Source of the DNA: Bacillota bacterium
GTDB lineage: Bacteria > Bacillota > Negativicutes > Sporomusales > CTSoil-080
NCBI GenBank assembly: GCA_017889635.1
Contig: JAGGAC010000009.1
Span: 56,494 to 120,493, forward strand
Direction: 5' to 3'
DNA: 64,000 bases
A program made the position numbers and the translations under genes. This document shows, piece after piece, positions 7,852-16,538 of this stretch. The notes under the pieces are model-generated. The model searched no databases. It saw only the letters and a list, made by a program, of their open reading frames with translations, and was not told where the DNA came from. Positions within the stretch are counted from its first letter, which is position 1; each line of letters starts with the position of its first letter.

Positions 7852-8925
7852 TTACTTAACAACTCTCACAAAGGGTCTTGCCTTTTCCTCTCCTCTTAAT
7901 ACGCGCAACCCTCCGAGCGCTAATGATTCCATCTCATTTTCGCCTGGATACACTATAACAGGAGCCAGGAAATCCACACGCTTCTTAATCATCGCGGTAA
8001 ACATTTCTGAATAGGCAATGCCTCCTGTCAGAAGAATTGCTTCCACCTTGCCCTCTACGATCGGAAACTCCCTGGCAATATTTCTGGCAACATTTAGCGC
8101 CATGGCCTCGTAGATTAACTTTGCCTTCTCATCACCGGCAGCAATCATTTTTTCTACGATCCGTGAATCATTCACCCCTAAATAAGCAACCAAGCCTCCT
8201 TGAGTCTTGATTTTTTTCATCATCGTTTTTTGGGTATACTCACCGGAAGACATCATCTCGATTAATTGAAACATAGGTAGTGCGCCTGCCCGTTCCGGTG
8301 AAAATCCGCCATCCTCATCATTGATCATGTCAGCCACTCTTCCATCTGCGTGAAGACTAACTGAAATACCGCCACCAAGATGTACTACTACTAACGTGCA
8401 GTCTTTATAGGCTTTATTATGTTCACGGGCATATTTCATGGCAATGGCCCGCATATTCAGGTTATGGCCCGTTCCTTTTCGCTCACATTCAGGTAAACCT
8501 GTTATTTTGACGCTAAGCAGCATCTCATCAACACTTACGCCATCATAAATATATGCCGGTATCCCTTTTAATTTTGCAATTTCATAAGCAATAATCGCTC
8601 CCAGATTGGATGCATGTTCATGCTCCGGTGCATACCTTAGCTGCCAAACCATGTCCTCATTTACTTCATATGCGCCAGCCTTCAAAGGAGGCAGCAGTCC
8701 TCCTCTTGCCACAATAGCAGTCAATTCATCCAGTAAAATTTTGTGTCTGCCAAGAGCTTCGATTATTAATTCCTTTCTAAACTCAAATTGATCGACAACA
8801 GAATCATACTTTGCAATCTGGTCAGCACTGTGGGAAATACTTTCAACAAATAACTGGTTTTCATCCTCATATACTGCAATTTTCGTAGAAGTCGACCCTG
8901 GATTAATAATCAGCAATTTTTCCAT
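7852..8925 (-). CDS. buk: Butyrate kinase
   Basis: A 357-aa acetate-kinase-family enzyme that transfers phosphate from butyryl phosphate to ADP, giving butyrate and ATP. Family motifs are seen: LIINPGSTSTKIAVY at the N terminus, VVHLGGGISVSLH (about 180-192) and the nucleotide-binding ILLTGGIAYS near 300. Length is normal. It lies 11 nt downstream of ptb, the classical pairing; the substrate could also be a branched or aromatic acyl phosphate. Confidence 0.93.
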   Translation of the reverse strand: MEKLLIINPGSTSTKIAVYEDENQLFVESISHSADQIAKYDSVVDQFEFRKELIIEALGRHKILLDELTAIVARGGLLPPLKAGAYEVNEDMVWQLRYAPEHEHASNLGAIIAYEIAKLKGIPAYIYDGVSVDEMLLSVKITGLPECERKGTGHNLNMRAIAMKYAREHNKAYKDCTLVVVHLGGGISVSLHADGRVADMINDEDGGFSPERAGALPMFQLIEMMSSGEYTQKTMMKKIKTQGGLVAYLGVNDSRIVEKMIAAGDEKAKLIYEAMALNVARNIAREFPIVEGKVEAILLTGGIAYSEMFTAMIKKRVDFLAPVIVYPGENEMESLALGGLRVLRGEEKARPFVRVVK

Positions 8926-8936
8926 ATACCTTCTCC

Positions 8937-9842
8937 TTACTGAACTGCCGCTGCCGAAATTACAATTGATAAATATTTTTCTTCAGCAGAAGAACCCCTT
9001 GAAGTTAAAACAATTGGGCATTTAGCACCGACAACAAATCCAGCCATTCTGGCTTTACAGGTGCATGTAAGCATCTTTCCCATGATATTAGCGGCATGAA
9101 TATTAGGAGCTACCAATACATCTGCATCTCCCGCCACCTTACTATTATAGTCTTTAAAATCTGCTATTTCTTTGCTTACAGCACAATCATATGAAATTGG
9201 TCCTTCCACAATGCAATTTGCAATTTCACCTCTTAAATTCATTTCCTTCAGTTCATTTGCATCAACTGTTTCCGGCATCTTAGCATTCACTTTTTCCACA
9301 CAAGCAAGAACGCCAACCTTAGGACAGTCATAGCCCATGGAAATCAGTGTCTCTACCGTATTTTCAATTATTGCCTTCTTCTGCTCCAGCGTAGGATATG
9401 TAACCATTCCGCCATCCACAGGCAGCAATAATTTATGATAATTTGGTATTTCAAACATCGTAAAGTGGGACATTACCCTTCCCATCCCCAGACCATGTTC
9501 CTTATTCACAACAGCCTTTAGGATAACGGCAGTATCCAGCTTTCCCTTCATCAAAAAGTCTGCTTTACCTTCCCTGACAAGCATTACTGCCAGCACTGCA
9601 GCCTTCTCAATTTCCGGTTCATCATAAATATTTTCGTCTGCAACCGTCTCCCCTAACTTACCTAAAATCGCCAAAATTACTTTTCTATCGCCAACTAAAA
9701 CCGGATCGGCAATACCCTCTTTCCTAGCTGCCATAACAGCTTCCAAGGTATGTTCATCGGCTGCTGCGGCAACAGCCATTCTTTTCATGGCCGGGTATGC
9801 CTTCACCTTTGTAATTAACTGTTCAAAATTTGTAAATACCAT
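8937..9842 (-). CDS. ptb: Phosphate butyryltransferase
   Basis: A 301-aa member of the phosphate acetyl/butyryltransferase family, exchanging CoA for phosphate on butyryl-CoA. Family features include RMAVAAAADEHTLEAV, DFLMKGKLDT and the C-terminal GSSAEEKYLSIVISAA. The ATG at 9842 is favoured because GAGAGG lies 9 nt upstream; the in-frame ATG at 9851 directly abuts that ribosome site. It is the first gene of a four-gene operon (ptb-buk-LVIVD-flavoprotein), so the acyl-phosphate route is co-expressed with two redox or structural proteins. Confidence 0.92.
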   Translation of the reverse strand: MVFTNFEQLITKVKAYPAMKRMAVAAAADEHTLEAVMAARKEGIADPVLVGDRKVILAILGKLGETVADENIYDEPEIEKAAVLAVMLVREGKADFLMKGKLDTAVILKAVVNKEHGLGMGRVMSHFTMFEIPNYHKLLLPVDGGMVTYPTLEQKKAIIENTVETLISMGYDCPKVGVLACVEKVNAKMPETVDANELKEMNLRGEIANCIVEGPISYDCAVSKEIADFKDYNSKVAGDADVLVAPNIHAANIMGKMLTCTCKARMAGFVVGAKCPIVLTSRGSSAEEKYLSIVISAAAVQ

Positions 9843-9902
9843 AACTTTCATCCTCTCTAAGAACCATTTGTCAATATGTTCACTTCATTCAATTAATTAA
9901 GC

Positions 9903-9950
9903 GAGTCAGGGGACGGTTCTCCGACTCACACAGACTCACATGTCGAGTCA
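9903..9950. repeat. REP-like repeat, copy 3
   Basis: GAGTCAGGGGACGGTTCT followed by several GACTCAC units in direct and inverted order. The GGGGACGGTTC string matches the flank of copy 2 at 5305. It lies in the 130-nt gap before ptb and could form alternative hairpins. Confidence 0.4.
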
Positions 9951-9981
9951 CAACGATTTTTGCTGGATTTTTGCTGCGCAT

Positions 9982-10644
9982 TTACAAGAATTTTTCTGTT
10001 TTCTGTTTATAAGAACAAAATTCAAAAATCGACTTATATATTTTTGTTATAGGTCCGACAAGTATAGCCGAGATAATTGTTCCTTCTCTTAATCCTTTTA
10101 TAGTTCCAAAAGCGCATAACGAAATGATTACACCAATAATAACTAAACTAAAATCAAACATCACCTTTACATTTCCAAACTCTTTTCCTATTTTATTAGC
10201 AATAACTTTTACCACGCCTTCACCAGGATTTATAATTACATTGGCCACAACTTGCAAATATACCCCCAATGCCAAAATTGCACAGCCTACGATTAAAGCG
10301 AAGACTTGATCAATATAGGAATTCAGCCTTAAAAAAGAAAATACATACATTCCGAAGTCAGTAAAACATCCAAAAAATGGCCCTACTAAAACCTGGAGAT
10401 ATTGCTCCTTAGGAAACTCTTTCTTTAATATGATTATTTCTACAAGCAAACAAAAAATACTGAATAAAAATGTTAGTTCTCCAAATGTAAGCGGAATAAT
10501 TAAACTTAATATATATGGAACACTTGAAATTGGAGAAGTTCCTAAATTCGCTCTCGTTATTAAACCTATTCCTAGCCCCATAAAAAATAATGCAATTAAA
10601 AATAGAACAATCCTAGTGATTAATGCTTTTGAAAAATTGACCAC
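9982..10644 (-). CDS. YczE/YitT-type integral membrane protein
   Basis: A 220-aa protein with about six hydrophobic segments. The N-terminal ALFFMGLGIGLITRANLG and the GTSPISSVPY that follows match the YczE/YyaS/YitT family of small membrane proteins; the second half repeats a similar pattern (LALGVYLQVVANVIINPGEG). The function of the family is poorly known, with transport or export proposed. It stands alone between the ptb operon and a large hairpin region. Its coding sequence is richer in A/T than its neighbours. Confidence 0.7.
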   Translation of the reverse strand: MVNFSKALITRIVLFLIALFFMGLGIGLITRANLGTSPISSVPYILSLIIPLTFGELTFLFSIFCLLVEIIILKKEFPKEQYLQVLVGPFFGCFTDFGMYVFSFLRLNSYIDQVFALIVGCAILALGVYLQVVANVIINPGEGVVKVIANKIGKEFGNVKVMFDFSLVIIGVIISLCAFGTIKGLREGTIISAILVGPITKIYKSIFEFCSYKQKTEKFL

Positions 10645-10768
10645 AATAAATTGCCTCCGAATAAGTACCTAAATTCATTTCAATCTTACAACTCTCTTAA
10701 AGTTTTTTAAAATACATTATTTGCATCGTCATTGTTAAAAATTGCAATATACTAGCTGATTTTGCAAA

Positions 10769-10827
10769 GTTATAGCTAACTAAAGAGGCTTAAATCAATG
10801 GATTTAAGCCTCTTTAGTAACTATAAC
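10769..10827. terminator. 27-bp near-perfect hairpin
   Basis: GTTATAG...ACTAAAGAGGCTTAAATC pairs with GATTTAAGCCTCTTTAGT...CTATAAC around AATG, with one bulged region. It is the first of three adjacent inverted repeats between the CMD gene and the YczE-like gene. Confidence 0.55.
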
Positions 10828-10832
10828 AAATT

Positions 10833-10856
10833 AACTATAACAAATTTGTTATAGTT
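10833..10856. repeat. Perfect 24-bp palindrome
   Basis: AACTATAACAAA is followed immediately by its exact reverse complement. A further direct half-copy (AACTATAACAAATT) lies 14 nt to the left at 10819-10832. With no loop it resembles a dimeric-regulator operator more than a terminator. No gene start is close: CMD ends at 10921 and the YczE-like gene begins at 10644. Confidence 0.5.
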
Positions 10857-10865
10857 CCATAGATT

Positions 10866-10907
10866 CTGAAAGTGTCACCTGATTACGCTATCAGGAGGCA
10901 CTTTCAG
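10866..10907 (-). terminator. Hairpin terminator of the CMD/aldo-keto reductase operon
   Basis: CTGAAAGTGTCACCTGAT pairs with ATCAGGAGGCACTTTCAG with two mismatches around a 6-nt loop, 14 nt after the minus-strand stop. Confidence 0.65.
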
Positions 10908-10920
10908 ACGCAATTGATAC

Positions 10921-11673
10921 TTACTCTGGTATCAATTCATTTAAACATCTTATGGCATTTAATGTTCTTGGATATCCTACATACGGCAATAATTGTGTAA
11001 TTGTACTAAGCAAGGTGTCTTTACCGTTACCAACATTTACATTGCCTTGTATATGTCCCTTTAACTGTGGCTCACATCCGCCCAAAGCTAAAAGTATGGC
11101 AAAAGTTAAAAGCTCTCTTGTTTTTATATCCAGCCCATTTCTTGTATAGTAATCACCAAAGCAATTTGCTGATAAATACTTTTGAATGTGAATTTGATTT
11201 GCTGGTGATTCCTGATACATTTTATCAATCGTTTCGCCAAAAATTGCTTTTTGTACTGCTAAGCCTTTTTCATAGCGTGTCTCTGGTAAAGTCGTCGATT
11301 GACCTTCCAGCGGCAGTTTTATTCCCCGGCATTCAAGCACCTCATTTGTAGCATGGATAAAATCAAAAGCTTTGGCAATGCCGATATAGGGTACAGCTTG
11401 ATATAGAATTTCCTTAACTTCAATGGGAACTACACCAACATTAAGAGCACCGCCGAGTATTACTTTATATTCGCTTAACGTTTGGCTTGCAATCAATGCC
11501 GCTAAAATAACCATTAACCTGGTCTTTGTGTCTAAATTCCCATAACTAATTACTTCATCAAACGCAAAGTTATCAAAAACTTCTATAAGCTCGGGATCTG
11601 TCATTTTTAGAGTTGATTTATGGTTAGGAAACAACTCCTCATGGGTTTTGTGTGCTGCTTCACTGATTCCCAT
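10921..11673 (-). CDS. Carboxymuconolactone decarboxylase (CMD) family protein, tandem domains
   Basis: A 250-aa protein with two AhpD/CMD-like halves: LDTKTRLMVILAALIASQ (about 45-62) and LDIKTRELLTFAILLALGG (about 178-196), each followed by a helical stretch (GGCEPQLKGHIQGN in the second). No CxxC is visible in either half, so peroxidase activity of the AhpD type is unlikely. These tandem proteins commonly accompany aldo/keto reductases in MerR-controlled clusters of Firmicutes. It is 33 nt downstream of such a reductase. Confidence 0.8.
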   Translation of the reverse strand: MGISEAAHKTHEELFPNHKSTLKMTDPELIEVFDNFAFDEVISYGNLDTKTRLMVILAALIASQTLSEYKVILGGALNVGVVPIEVKEILYQAVPYIGIAKAFDFIHATNEVLECRGIKLPLEGQSTTLPETRYEKGLAVQKAIFGETIDKMYQESPANQIHIQKYLSANCFGDYYTRNGLDIKTRELLTFAILLALGGCEPQLKGHIQGNVNVGNGKDTLLSTITQLLPYVGYPRTLNAIRCLNELIPE

Positions 11674-11706
11674 TATGCATTCTCGCCCTCCTTAAATGAA
11701 CAACAG

Positions 11707-12849
11707 TTATTTTCTAGTAGGAATAATACTGTTCTTTTCAAACTTTTCCATCACAGCTTTCAAATGTTTGGTAATTGGCAGGTGTTGCGGGCAAGCCAGC
11801 TCACACTGTTTACAATCAATGCATTCGCTAGCTTTTCCATGGCTAATAGCAATATTGTTGTAATATACCATCTGACTTGAGAAGCTGCTGGTAGTACGCA
11901 TAATGCTGTTGTATAGTGCAAAATATTTAGGAATAGGAATGTTCTTTGGGCAGCCATGCGTACAATATTCACAGGCAGTACATTGTACGGCTGTATTGTC
12001 ATTAATGATTTTAACGACCTTTTCAATAATATCGTATTCTTCATTATTCAAAGTCTTAAAATCGCTCATAAGAGCTATATTATCCTCTATCTGTTCAATA
12101 CTGTTCATTCCGCTCAACACACAAAATACGCCCTGCTGGCTGGCTGCGAAACGAAGTGCCCAGCTTGCAATAGAAGCAGCAGCATTGTAAGCTTTCATCA
12201 ATTGTTCGGCCTCTTTTGGTACATTTACAAGAGTTCCACCTTTGCAAGGTTCCATAGCAATAACTGGCTTATTGTACTTATTCGCAATTTCTAAACAACG
12301 ACAGGCTTGAACATTTGGTTGTTCCCAATCGATATAGTTAATTTGCAATTGAACGAAATCCAATCGATCGCCATACTTTACTAAAATTTCATCTAATAGC
12401 TCTGGCATATCATGAAAAGACATACCGACAAATTTGATTTTTCCTTCGGATTTCTTTTTTGCTGCAAAATCAAAAGCGCCATACTTACAGCACTTTTCAT
12501 AAACATTAGAGCCCATGTTATGTAATAGATAGTAGTCAAAGAAATCAACACCGCAGTTTTCAAGCTGTTCGTTAAAAATATGTTCCATGTCATCACGATC
12601 TTTTAAATCACGCAGCGGCAATTTAGTAGCTAATTGAAACGAACTTCTATGATGACGTTCTACCAAAGCCTTACGCATCGCTTCTTCCGCACGATAGCTA
12701 TGATAAGTATAAGCTGTATCGAAGTAGGTAAATCCTTTTGCCAAAAAGGTATCCACTAGTTTATTTAAGGTTTCTGTATCAAATGACGCTTGATCATTTT
12801 GATCCAATAGTGGTAGTCTCATACAGCCAAAGCCTAATCTTTTTTCCAT
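11707..12849 (-). CDS. Aldo/keto reductase with C-terminal 4Fe-4S domain
   Basis: A 380-aa protein. Residues 1-280 form the aldo/keto reductase barrel (RLGFGCMRLPLL, FDTAYTYHSYRAEEAMRKAL with catalytic Asp and Tyr, QLQINYIDW, IAMEPCKGG). The C-terminal 100 residues add two ferredoxin clusters, CTACEYCTHGCP and CIDCKQCELACP. Such fusions are frequent in anaerobes, and the electron donor may be ferredoxin as well as NADPH. The ATG at 12849 is preferred (CGGAGA 8 nt upstream) over further in-frame starts. A MerR-type promoter lies about 45 nt upstream. Confidence 0.88.
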   Translation of the reverse strand: MEKRLGFGCMRLPLLDQNDQASFDTETLNKLVDTFLAKGFTYFDTAYTYHSYRAEEAMRKALVERHHRSSFQLATKLPLRDLKDRDDMEHIFNEQLENCGVDFFDYYLLHNMGSNVYEKCCKYGAFDFAAKKKSEGKIKFVGMSFHDMPELLDEILVKYGDRLDFVQLQINYIDWEQPNVQACRCLEIANKYNKPVIAMEPCKGGTLVNVPKEAEQLMKAYNAAASIASWALRFAASQQGVFCVLSGMNSIEQIEDNIALMSDFKTLNNEEYDIIEKVVKIINDNTAVQCTACEYCTHGCPKNIPIPKYFALYNSIMRTTSSFSSQMVYYNNIAISHGKASECIDCKQCELACPQHLPITKHLKAVMEKFEKNSIIPTRK

Positions 12850-12893
12850 ATTATTCATCTCCGTTTTATACTCTCTATATAGGGTTCCTTCAG

Positions 12894-12924
12894 AGACTAA
12901 CACTTGGAGTTAAGTCTATGTCAA
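12894..12924 (-). promoter_or_regulatory. MerR-type promoter upstream of aldo/keto reductase
   Basis: TTGACA (12924-12919) and TAGTCT (12899-12894) are separated by an over-long 19-nt spacer containing the dyad ACTTAACTCCAAGT. A 19-bp spacer with a central dyad is the hallmark of MerR-family activation. A second, more symmetrical copy is at 16335-16365. Confidence 0.7.
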
Positions 12925-12944
12925 GTATTTTTTAGCATTCAGTA

Positions 12945-13890
12945 TTAATACAATTGGCCTTCCTCAACTTTACCAAACTTCCATATTCCATAAGAAGTCA
13001 GCCAAATAAGCACAAATAACACCACTAAGATATAGCCTACCGCTCCAATATCCAGATTCTGTACCCATTTCCAAATATCATTTGTTAACCCTATTTTAGG
13101 AGCTATTACTTGCGCAAGCTCAATCGCCCCAATTAATAGCGCAGCAACAACTGACAAGCTAGTGACTGTAAGATTGTAATATACCTTACGCAGTGGTGCG
13201 CTAAAAGCCCATTTATAGGCCGTTGTCATAAATACTCCATCTACGGTGTCAAGAAAACTCATTCCAGCTGCAAATAAAATAGGAAGAGCAATAATACTGG
13301 TAATACCAATATCACTTTTAGCTACCCCTGCTGATATTGCCAATAAGGCAACCTCACTTGCCGTATCAAAGCCCAAGCCAAATAAAAATCCAATAGGATA
13401 CACATGCCAGCTCTTGCTGACAAAATTAAACAGGGGATTTAAAAAACGAGCCATAAAGCCTATAAATATTAACTGCAACAATTAGATTTAATACCCCTAT
13501 TAGAATCAAGAATACACCTGAAACAGTAGTCCCGATAATACCGCCTATATCTTTTAATTGAGGCATACTAGTTTCTGCCCACTGAGTTACGAAAACGGTA
13601 ACCAATGTCATAAGGAATACAACTGTGGAATGTCCTAATGAAAAGTAGAATCCAACACCAACAGCATTCTTATTTTGCTGCACTAATTTACGTATGGTAT
13701 TATCAATTGCTACAATATGATCTGCATCAAAAGCATGCCGTAATCCTAGCGTGTATGCTAAAAATCCTAAGCCCCAAAAAGTAGGACCGGATGTTGAAGA
13801 TAGCAAACAGGCAATACCAATCAAATGCAGCAAAGCTACATTCACGCCAAAGCCTATCCAGTTGTACCTCGTATATTTCTTACTATCCAT
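12945..13890 (-). pseudogene. Nickel/cobalt transporter (NiCoT, HoxN/NixA type), frameshifted
   Basis: Two overlapping frames together make a NiCoT permease. The 5' part (13890-13426) has the metal signature LGLRHAFDADHIVAIDNT and FYFSLGHSTVVF; the 3' part (to 12945) has SKSWHVYPIGFLFGLGFDTA and LFAAGMSFLDTVDG, very like Helicobacter NixA as I recall it. Homology passes from the first to the second frame near 13450 at GVLNLIVAVN/ARFLNPLFNF. Compared with NixA about 28 residues of the hydrophilic central loop are also missing, so a deletion that was not a multiple of three is the simplest explanation. It may be inactive, or the two halves could be made separately. It lies downstream of larB. 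Confidence 0.8.
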
Positions 13891-13967
13891 ACGACACTCT
13901 CCAAAATCAGTGAATTATTTTTTCTTACATAACTAGCCCTATTTTCCTTACTGATTTGTTTTTAACA

Positions 13968-14714
13968 TCATAATTTATTAATTATACTGGCAGTATAAGC
14001 GGCACCGAAACCATTATCGATATTAACTACACTGACACCGCTTGCGCAACTATTTAACATGGCTAAAAGAGCTGCCAATCCGCCAAAATTAGCTCCATAT
14101 CCAACACTTGTAGGGACAGCAATAACAGGTTTATCGACAAGCCCTCCTATTACGCTGGCAAGTGCTCCTTCCATCCCTGCAACAACGATAACTACCTTGG
14201 CTCCTCGAATGATATCGATTTTAGCAAAAAGTCTATGGATACCGGCAACGCCCGCGTCCACAATCTTTTCCACACGATTGCCAAGAATAATTGCTGTTTC
14301 TGCAGCTTCTTCCACTACAGGCATATCAGAAGTTCCTGCGGAAACAATGGCAATATAACTCTCGGAAAGCTGTTCTTCTCTCTTGCGGATGGTGATTGTC
14401 CTTCCCAGAACGTTATATTGGGTATCAGCACAAATGTTTCTTACTGCTTCATACATTTTTTCGTTAGCGCAAGTTGCCAGGATATTATTATCTTTAGTCA
14501 GCATAAATTGTATGATGCCTTTTACCTGTTCCACTGTTTTTCCTTCGCAATAAATAATTTCCGGATATCCCACCCGTATTTCTCGATGATTATCAATCTT
14601 AGCAAATCCCAAATCCTTATACGGTAGATCTTCTATGATACCCATGGCTGCTTCGACTTCAATTTCGTTATTTTTAACTTTTTGCAGCAGATTTCTTATA
14701 TCAGCCTTATTCAT
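13968..14714 (-). CDS. larB: Nickel-pincer cofactor biosynthesis protein LarB
   Basis: A 248-aa member of the LarB/PurE-like carboxylase family. LarB carboxylates and hydrolyses nicotinic acid adenine dinucleotide in the first step toward the nickel-pincer nucleotide of lactate racemase. The C-terminal PurE-like part is clear: IAIVSAGTSDMPVVEEAAET, VVIVVAGMEGALASVIGGL and AVPTSVGYGANFGG. Length is normal, and AGGAGG precedes the ATG. larA, larC and larE are not in the window. The neighbouring broken NiCoT permease would have supplied nickel. Confidence 0.9.
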   Translation of the reverse strand: MNKADIRNLLQKVKNNEIEVEAAMGIIEDLPYKDLGFAKIDNHREIRVGYPEIIYCEGKTVEQVKGIIQFMLTKDNNILATCANEKMYEAVRNICADTQYNVLGRTITIRKREEQLSESYIAIVSAGTSDMPVVEEAAETAIILGNRVEKIVDAGVAGIHRLFAKIDIIRGAKVVIVVAGMEGALASVIGGLVDKPVIAVPTSVGYGANFGGLAALLAMLNSCASGVSVVNIDNGFGAAYTASIINKL

Positions 14715-14803
14715 TATTTCCTCCTGGAATAACGCATTAACTTTCTATTGTCGCATTTCGTTTTTCAATTTAGGCATTTTGTTAGCCTGCTCACTTAATT
14801 CTA

Positions 14804-14862
14804 ATTAGTAGACAGGCCGATTACAGTAGTCTCAGCTCACTGTAGCCGACCTGTCTATTAAT
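14804..14862. terminator. 24-bp imperfect hairpin terminator
   Basis: The arms 14804-14827 and 14839-14862 (core AGACAGGCCGATTACAGT) pair with a few wobble positions around an 11-nt loop. It lies just after the flavodoxin stop on the minus strand and before larB. Confidence 0.55.
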
Positions 14863-14885
14863 TTTATTTCTATGAGCATCAACCT

Positions 14886-15416
14886 TTATGGTATCAACTT
14901 AAGCTTTTTTAGCCAGTTGGCAACATCTTTGTCAGCTTTATCAACACTGCCGCCTCTTATCGTTAAGCCGGATATCACCTTTGCATTCGGGCAAAGTTTT
15001 TTAATATCTCGCTCACTGCTTCCCATACCGCTGCCTTCATTTGTGCAATAGGGAACTATAGTCTTGCCTGAAAAATTATAGGACTCCAAAAACGTAAATA
15101 CCGCCATCGGAAATGTTCCCCACCAGTTCGGATATCCAAGATAAATTACTTCATAGTCCGCTATATTATTTATTGTCTCCGCAAGCTCCGGTCTAGCATT
15201 TTCTTTCAGTTCTTTCTTTGCTACATTCGTTGTTTCTGTATAATCTTCCGGATATGATTTTACAGTTTTGATTTCGAACAGGTCACTTCCTATTAGTTGT
15301 TGTATTTTCTTTGCAATTACTTCGGTATTGCCAATTGGCAGGTTTACTATATTGCCGCCAACATAGTTATTTCCCTTACGTGAATAATATGCAATAAGAC
15401 TCTTTGAGTTTGCCAT
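14886..15416 (-). CDS. Flavodoxin family protein
   Basis: A 176-aa flavodoxin. SLIAYYSRKGNNYVGG resembles the FMN phosphate-binding loop, YEVIYLGYPNWWGTFPMAV (about 87-105) binds the isoalloxazine ring, and the C terminus KVISGLTIRGG closes the fold. The ATG at 15416 has AGGGGAA upstream; the longer frame reading into the aldo/keto reductase remnant is not supported. It is the last gene behind the second MerR-type promoter. Confidence 0.85.
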   Translation of the reverse strand: MANSKSLIAYYSRKGNNYVGGNIVNLPIGNTEVIAKKIQQLIGSDLFEIKTVKSYPEDYTETTNVAKKELKENARPELAETINNIADYEVIYLGYPNWWGTFPMAVFTFLESYNFSGKTIVPYCTNEGSGMGSSERDIKKLCPNAKVISGLTIRGGSVDKADKDVANWLKKLKLIP

Positions 15417-15435
15417 TTTTCTGTTCCCCTTTCTC

Positions 15436-16227
15436 CTATTTCGATCCACCGAATACAGCAGACATTTCCATGTTAGCCAGCGCATCGTCCAGTTCTCTGA
15501 CTTCCTCTGGCGTGAGCTCAATATCTGCCGCACCGGCATTTTCTGTTAGACGATGCAACTTGCGCGTTCCTGGGATTGGCACAATCCAAGGTTTCTTACA
15601 AATCATCCATGCCAAAGAAATTTGCGCCGGTGTGGCATTCCTCACCTCTGCCGTTTCATGGAGAAAATCGAGAAGCGGCTGGTTTTTCTCCATAGACTTC
15701 GCCGTAAACTGCGGCATTATAGCGCGATAATCACACTTATAGTCAAACTTCGAATTCTTATCGTATTTCCCTGTCAAAAAACCGTTGACCATCGGCGAGA
15801 AAGCAACAAAGCCTATATTGAGTTCTTCCAGTACTGGAAATAGAGGCTCATAGTGTCGCGCCATCATAGAATAGCGCTTTCCTTTCCTATCATAACATCT
15901 CCCGCAGATGACAGAAGAGAATAACGGCCTTGTCAGAAAAATCATAGCTTTCCATAAAAATATAGATCGGCATCGGTAAATCACTCCACCATATCGGCAT
16001 ATCCGAGAAAAATCACATCGTAATCCTGCACATTATTTACTTTAGTTGCAAGCTCTTGTTTTGCCACCGCTGTGCATTCACGATAATTCGTCGGATACTG
16101 TTTTACCGTCTTAATTTCAGAAAACATCTGCTCTCGTTGTCTCAGTAATCATATCAGCAACAATATGCGTATTGCCCTCAATACTGCTAATAACCGCCTG
16201 AGTCTTTGTTACACTTATACCGTCCAT
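15436..16227 (-). pseudogene. Flavodoxin/aldo-keto reductase pseudogene chimera
   Basis: From 16227 leftwards the sequence reads as a flavodoxin in several frames: MDGISVTKTQAVISSIEG, then EIKTVKQYPTNY, then QDYDVIFLGY, then MESYDFSDKAVILFC, with stops and shifts between. At about 15870 it switches into the C-terminal third of an aldo/keto reductase (YSMMARHYEPLFPVLEELN, FVAFSPMVNGFLTGKYD, PAQISLAWMI, VPIPGTRKLHRL), open to 15436. The flavodoxin C terminus and reductase N terminus are gone, so one deletion probably fused two neighbouring genes that then decayed. Its MerR-type promoter is intact. Confidence 0.75.
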
Positions 16228-16334
16228 CCAAATCGCTCCTACGGCTGCACTAGCCAATTTCAGAATTCACGCCGTCAAATGTCGTTCATAAAACTTCCTC
16301 CAAACATATAAGTGAGTCTTGCTCCTTGAAATTC

Positions 16335-16365
16335 ACTCTATCACTTGGAGTTAAGTCCAAGTCAA
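16335..16365 (-). promoter_or_regulatory. MerR-type promoter, second copy
   Basis: TTGACT (16365-16360) and TAGAGT (16340-16335) with a 19-nt spacer. The spacer region carries a near-perfect dyad, ACTTGGA-GTTAAG-TCCAAGT. It is strongly alike to the element before the aldo/keto reductase at 12894-12924, so one MerR-family regulator, not in the window, probably served both. Confidence 0.7.
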
Positions 16366-16538
16366 GTATTATTTTAGTAAGTTCTGTAAGTTGTTTACGC
16401 AATAAGGGGATATCTTTATAAGAAATGATGTGCGGCCTTTATTGCCACGATCGCGTTGCCTATAAGGTTAAAGGACTATCCTATACCTTTATATTTTTGT
16501 ATGCGTTGTCTGCCGTCTGCTTGGAACCTTTTACAGTC

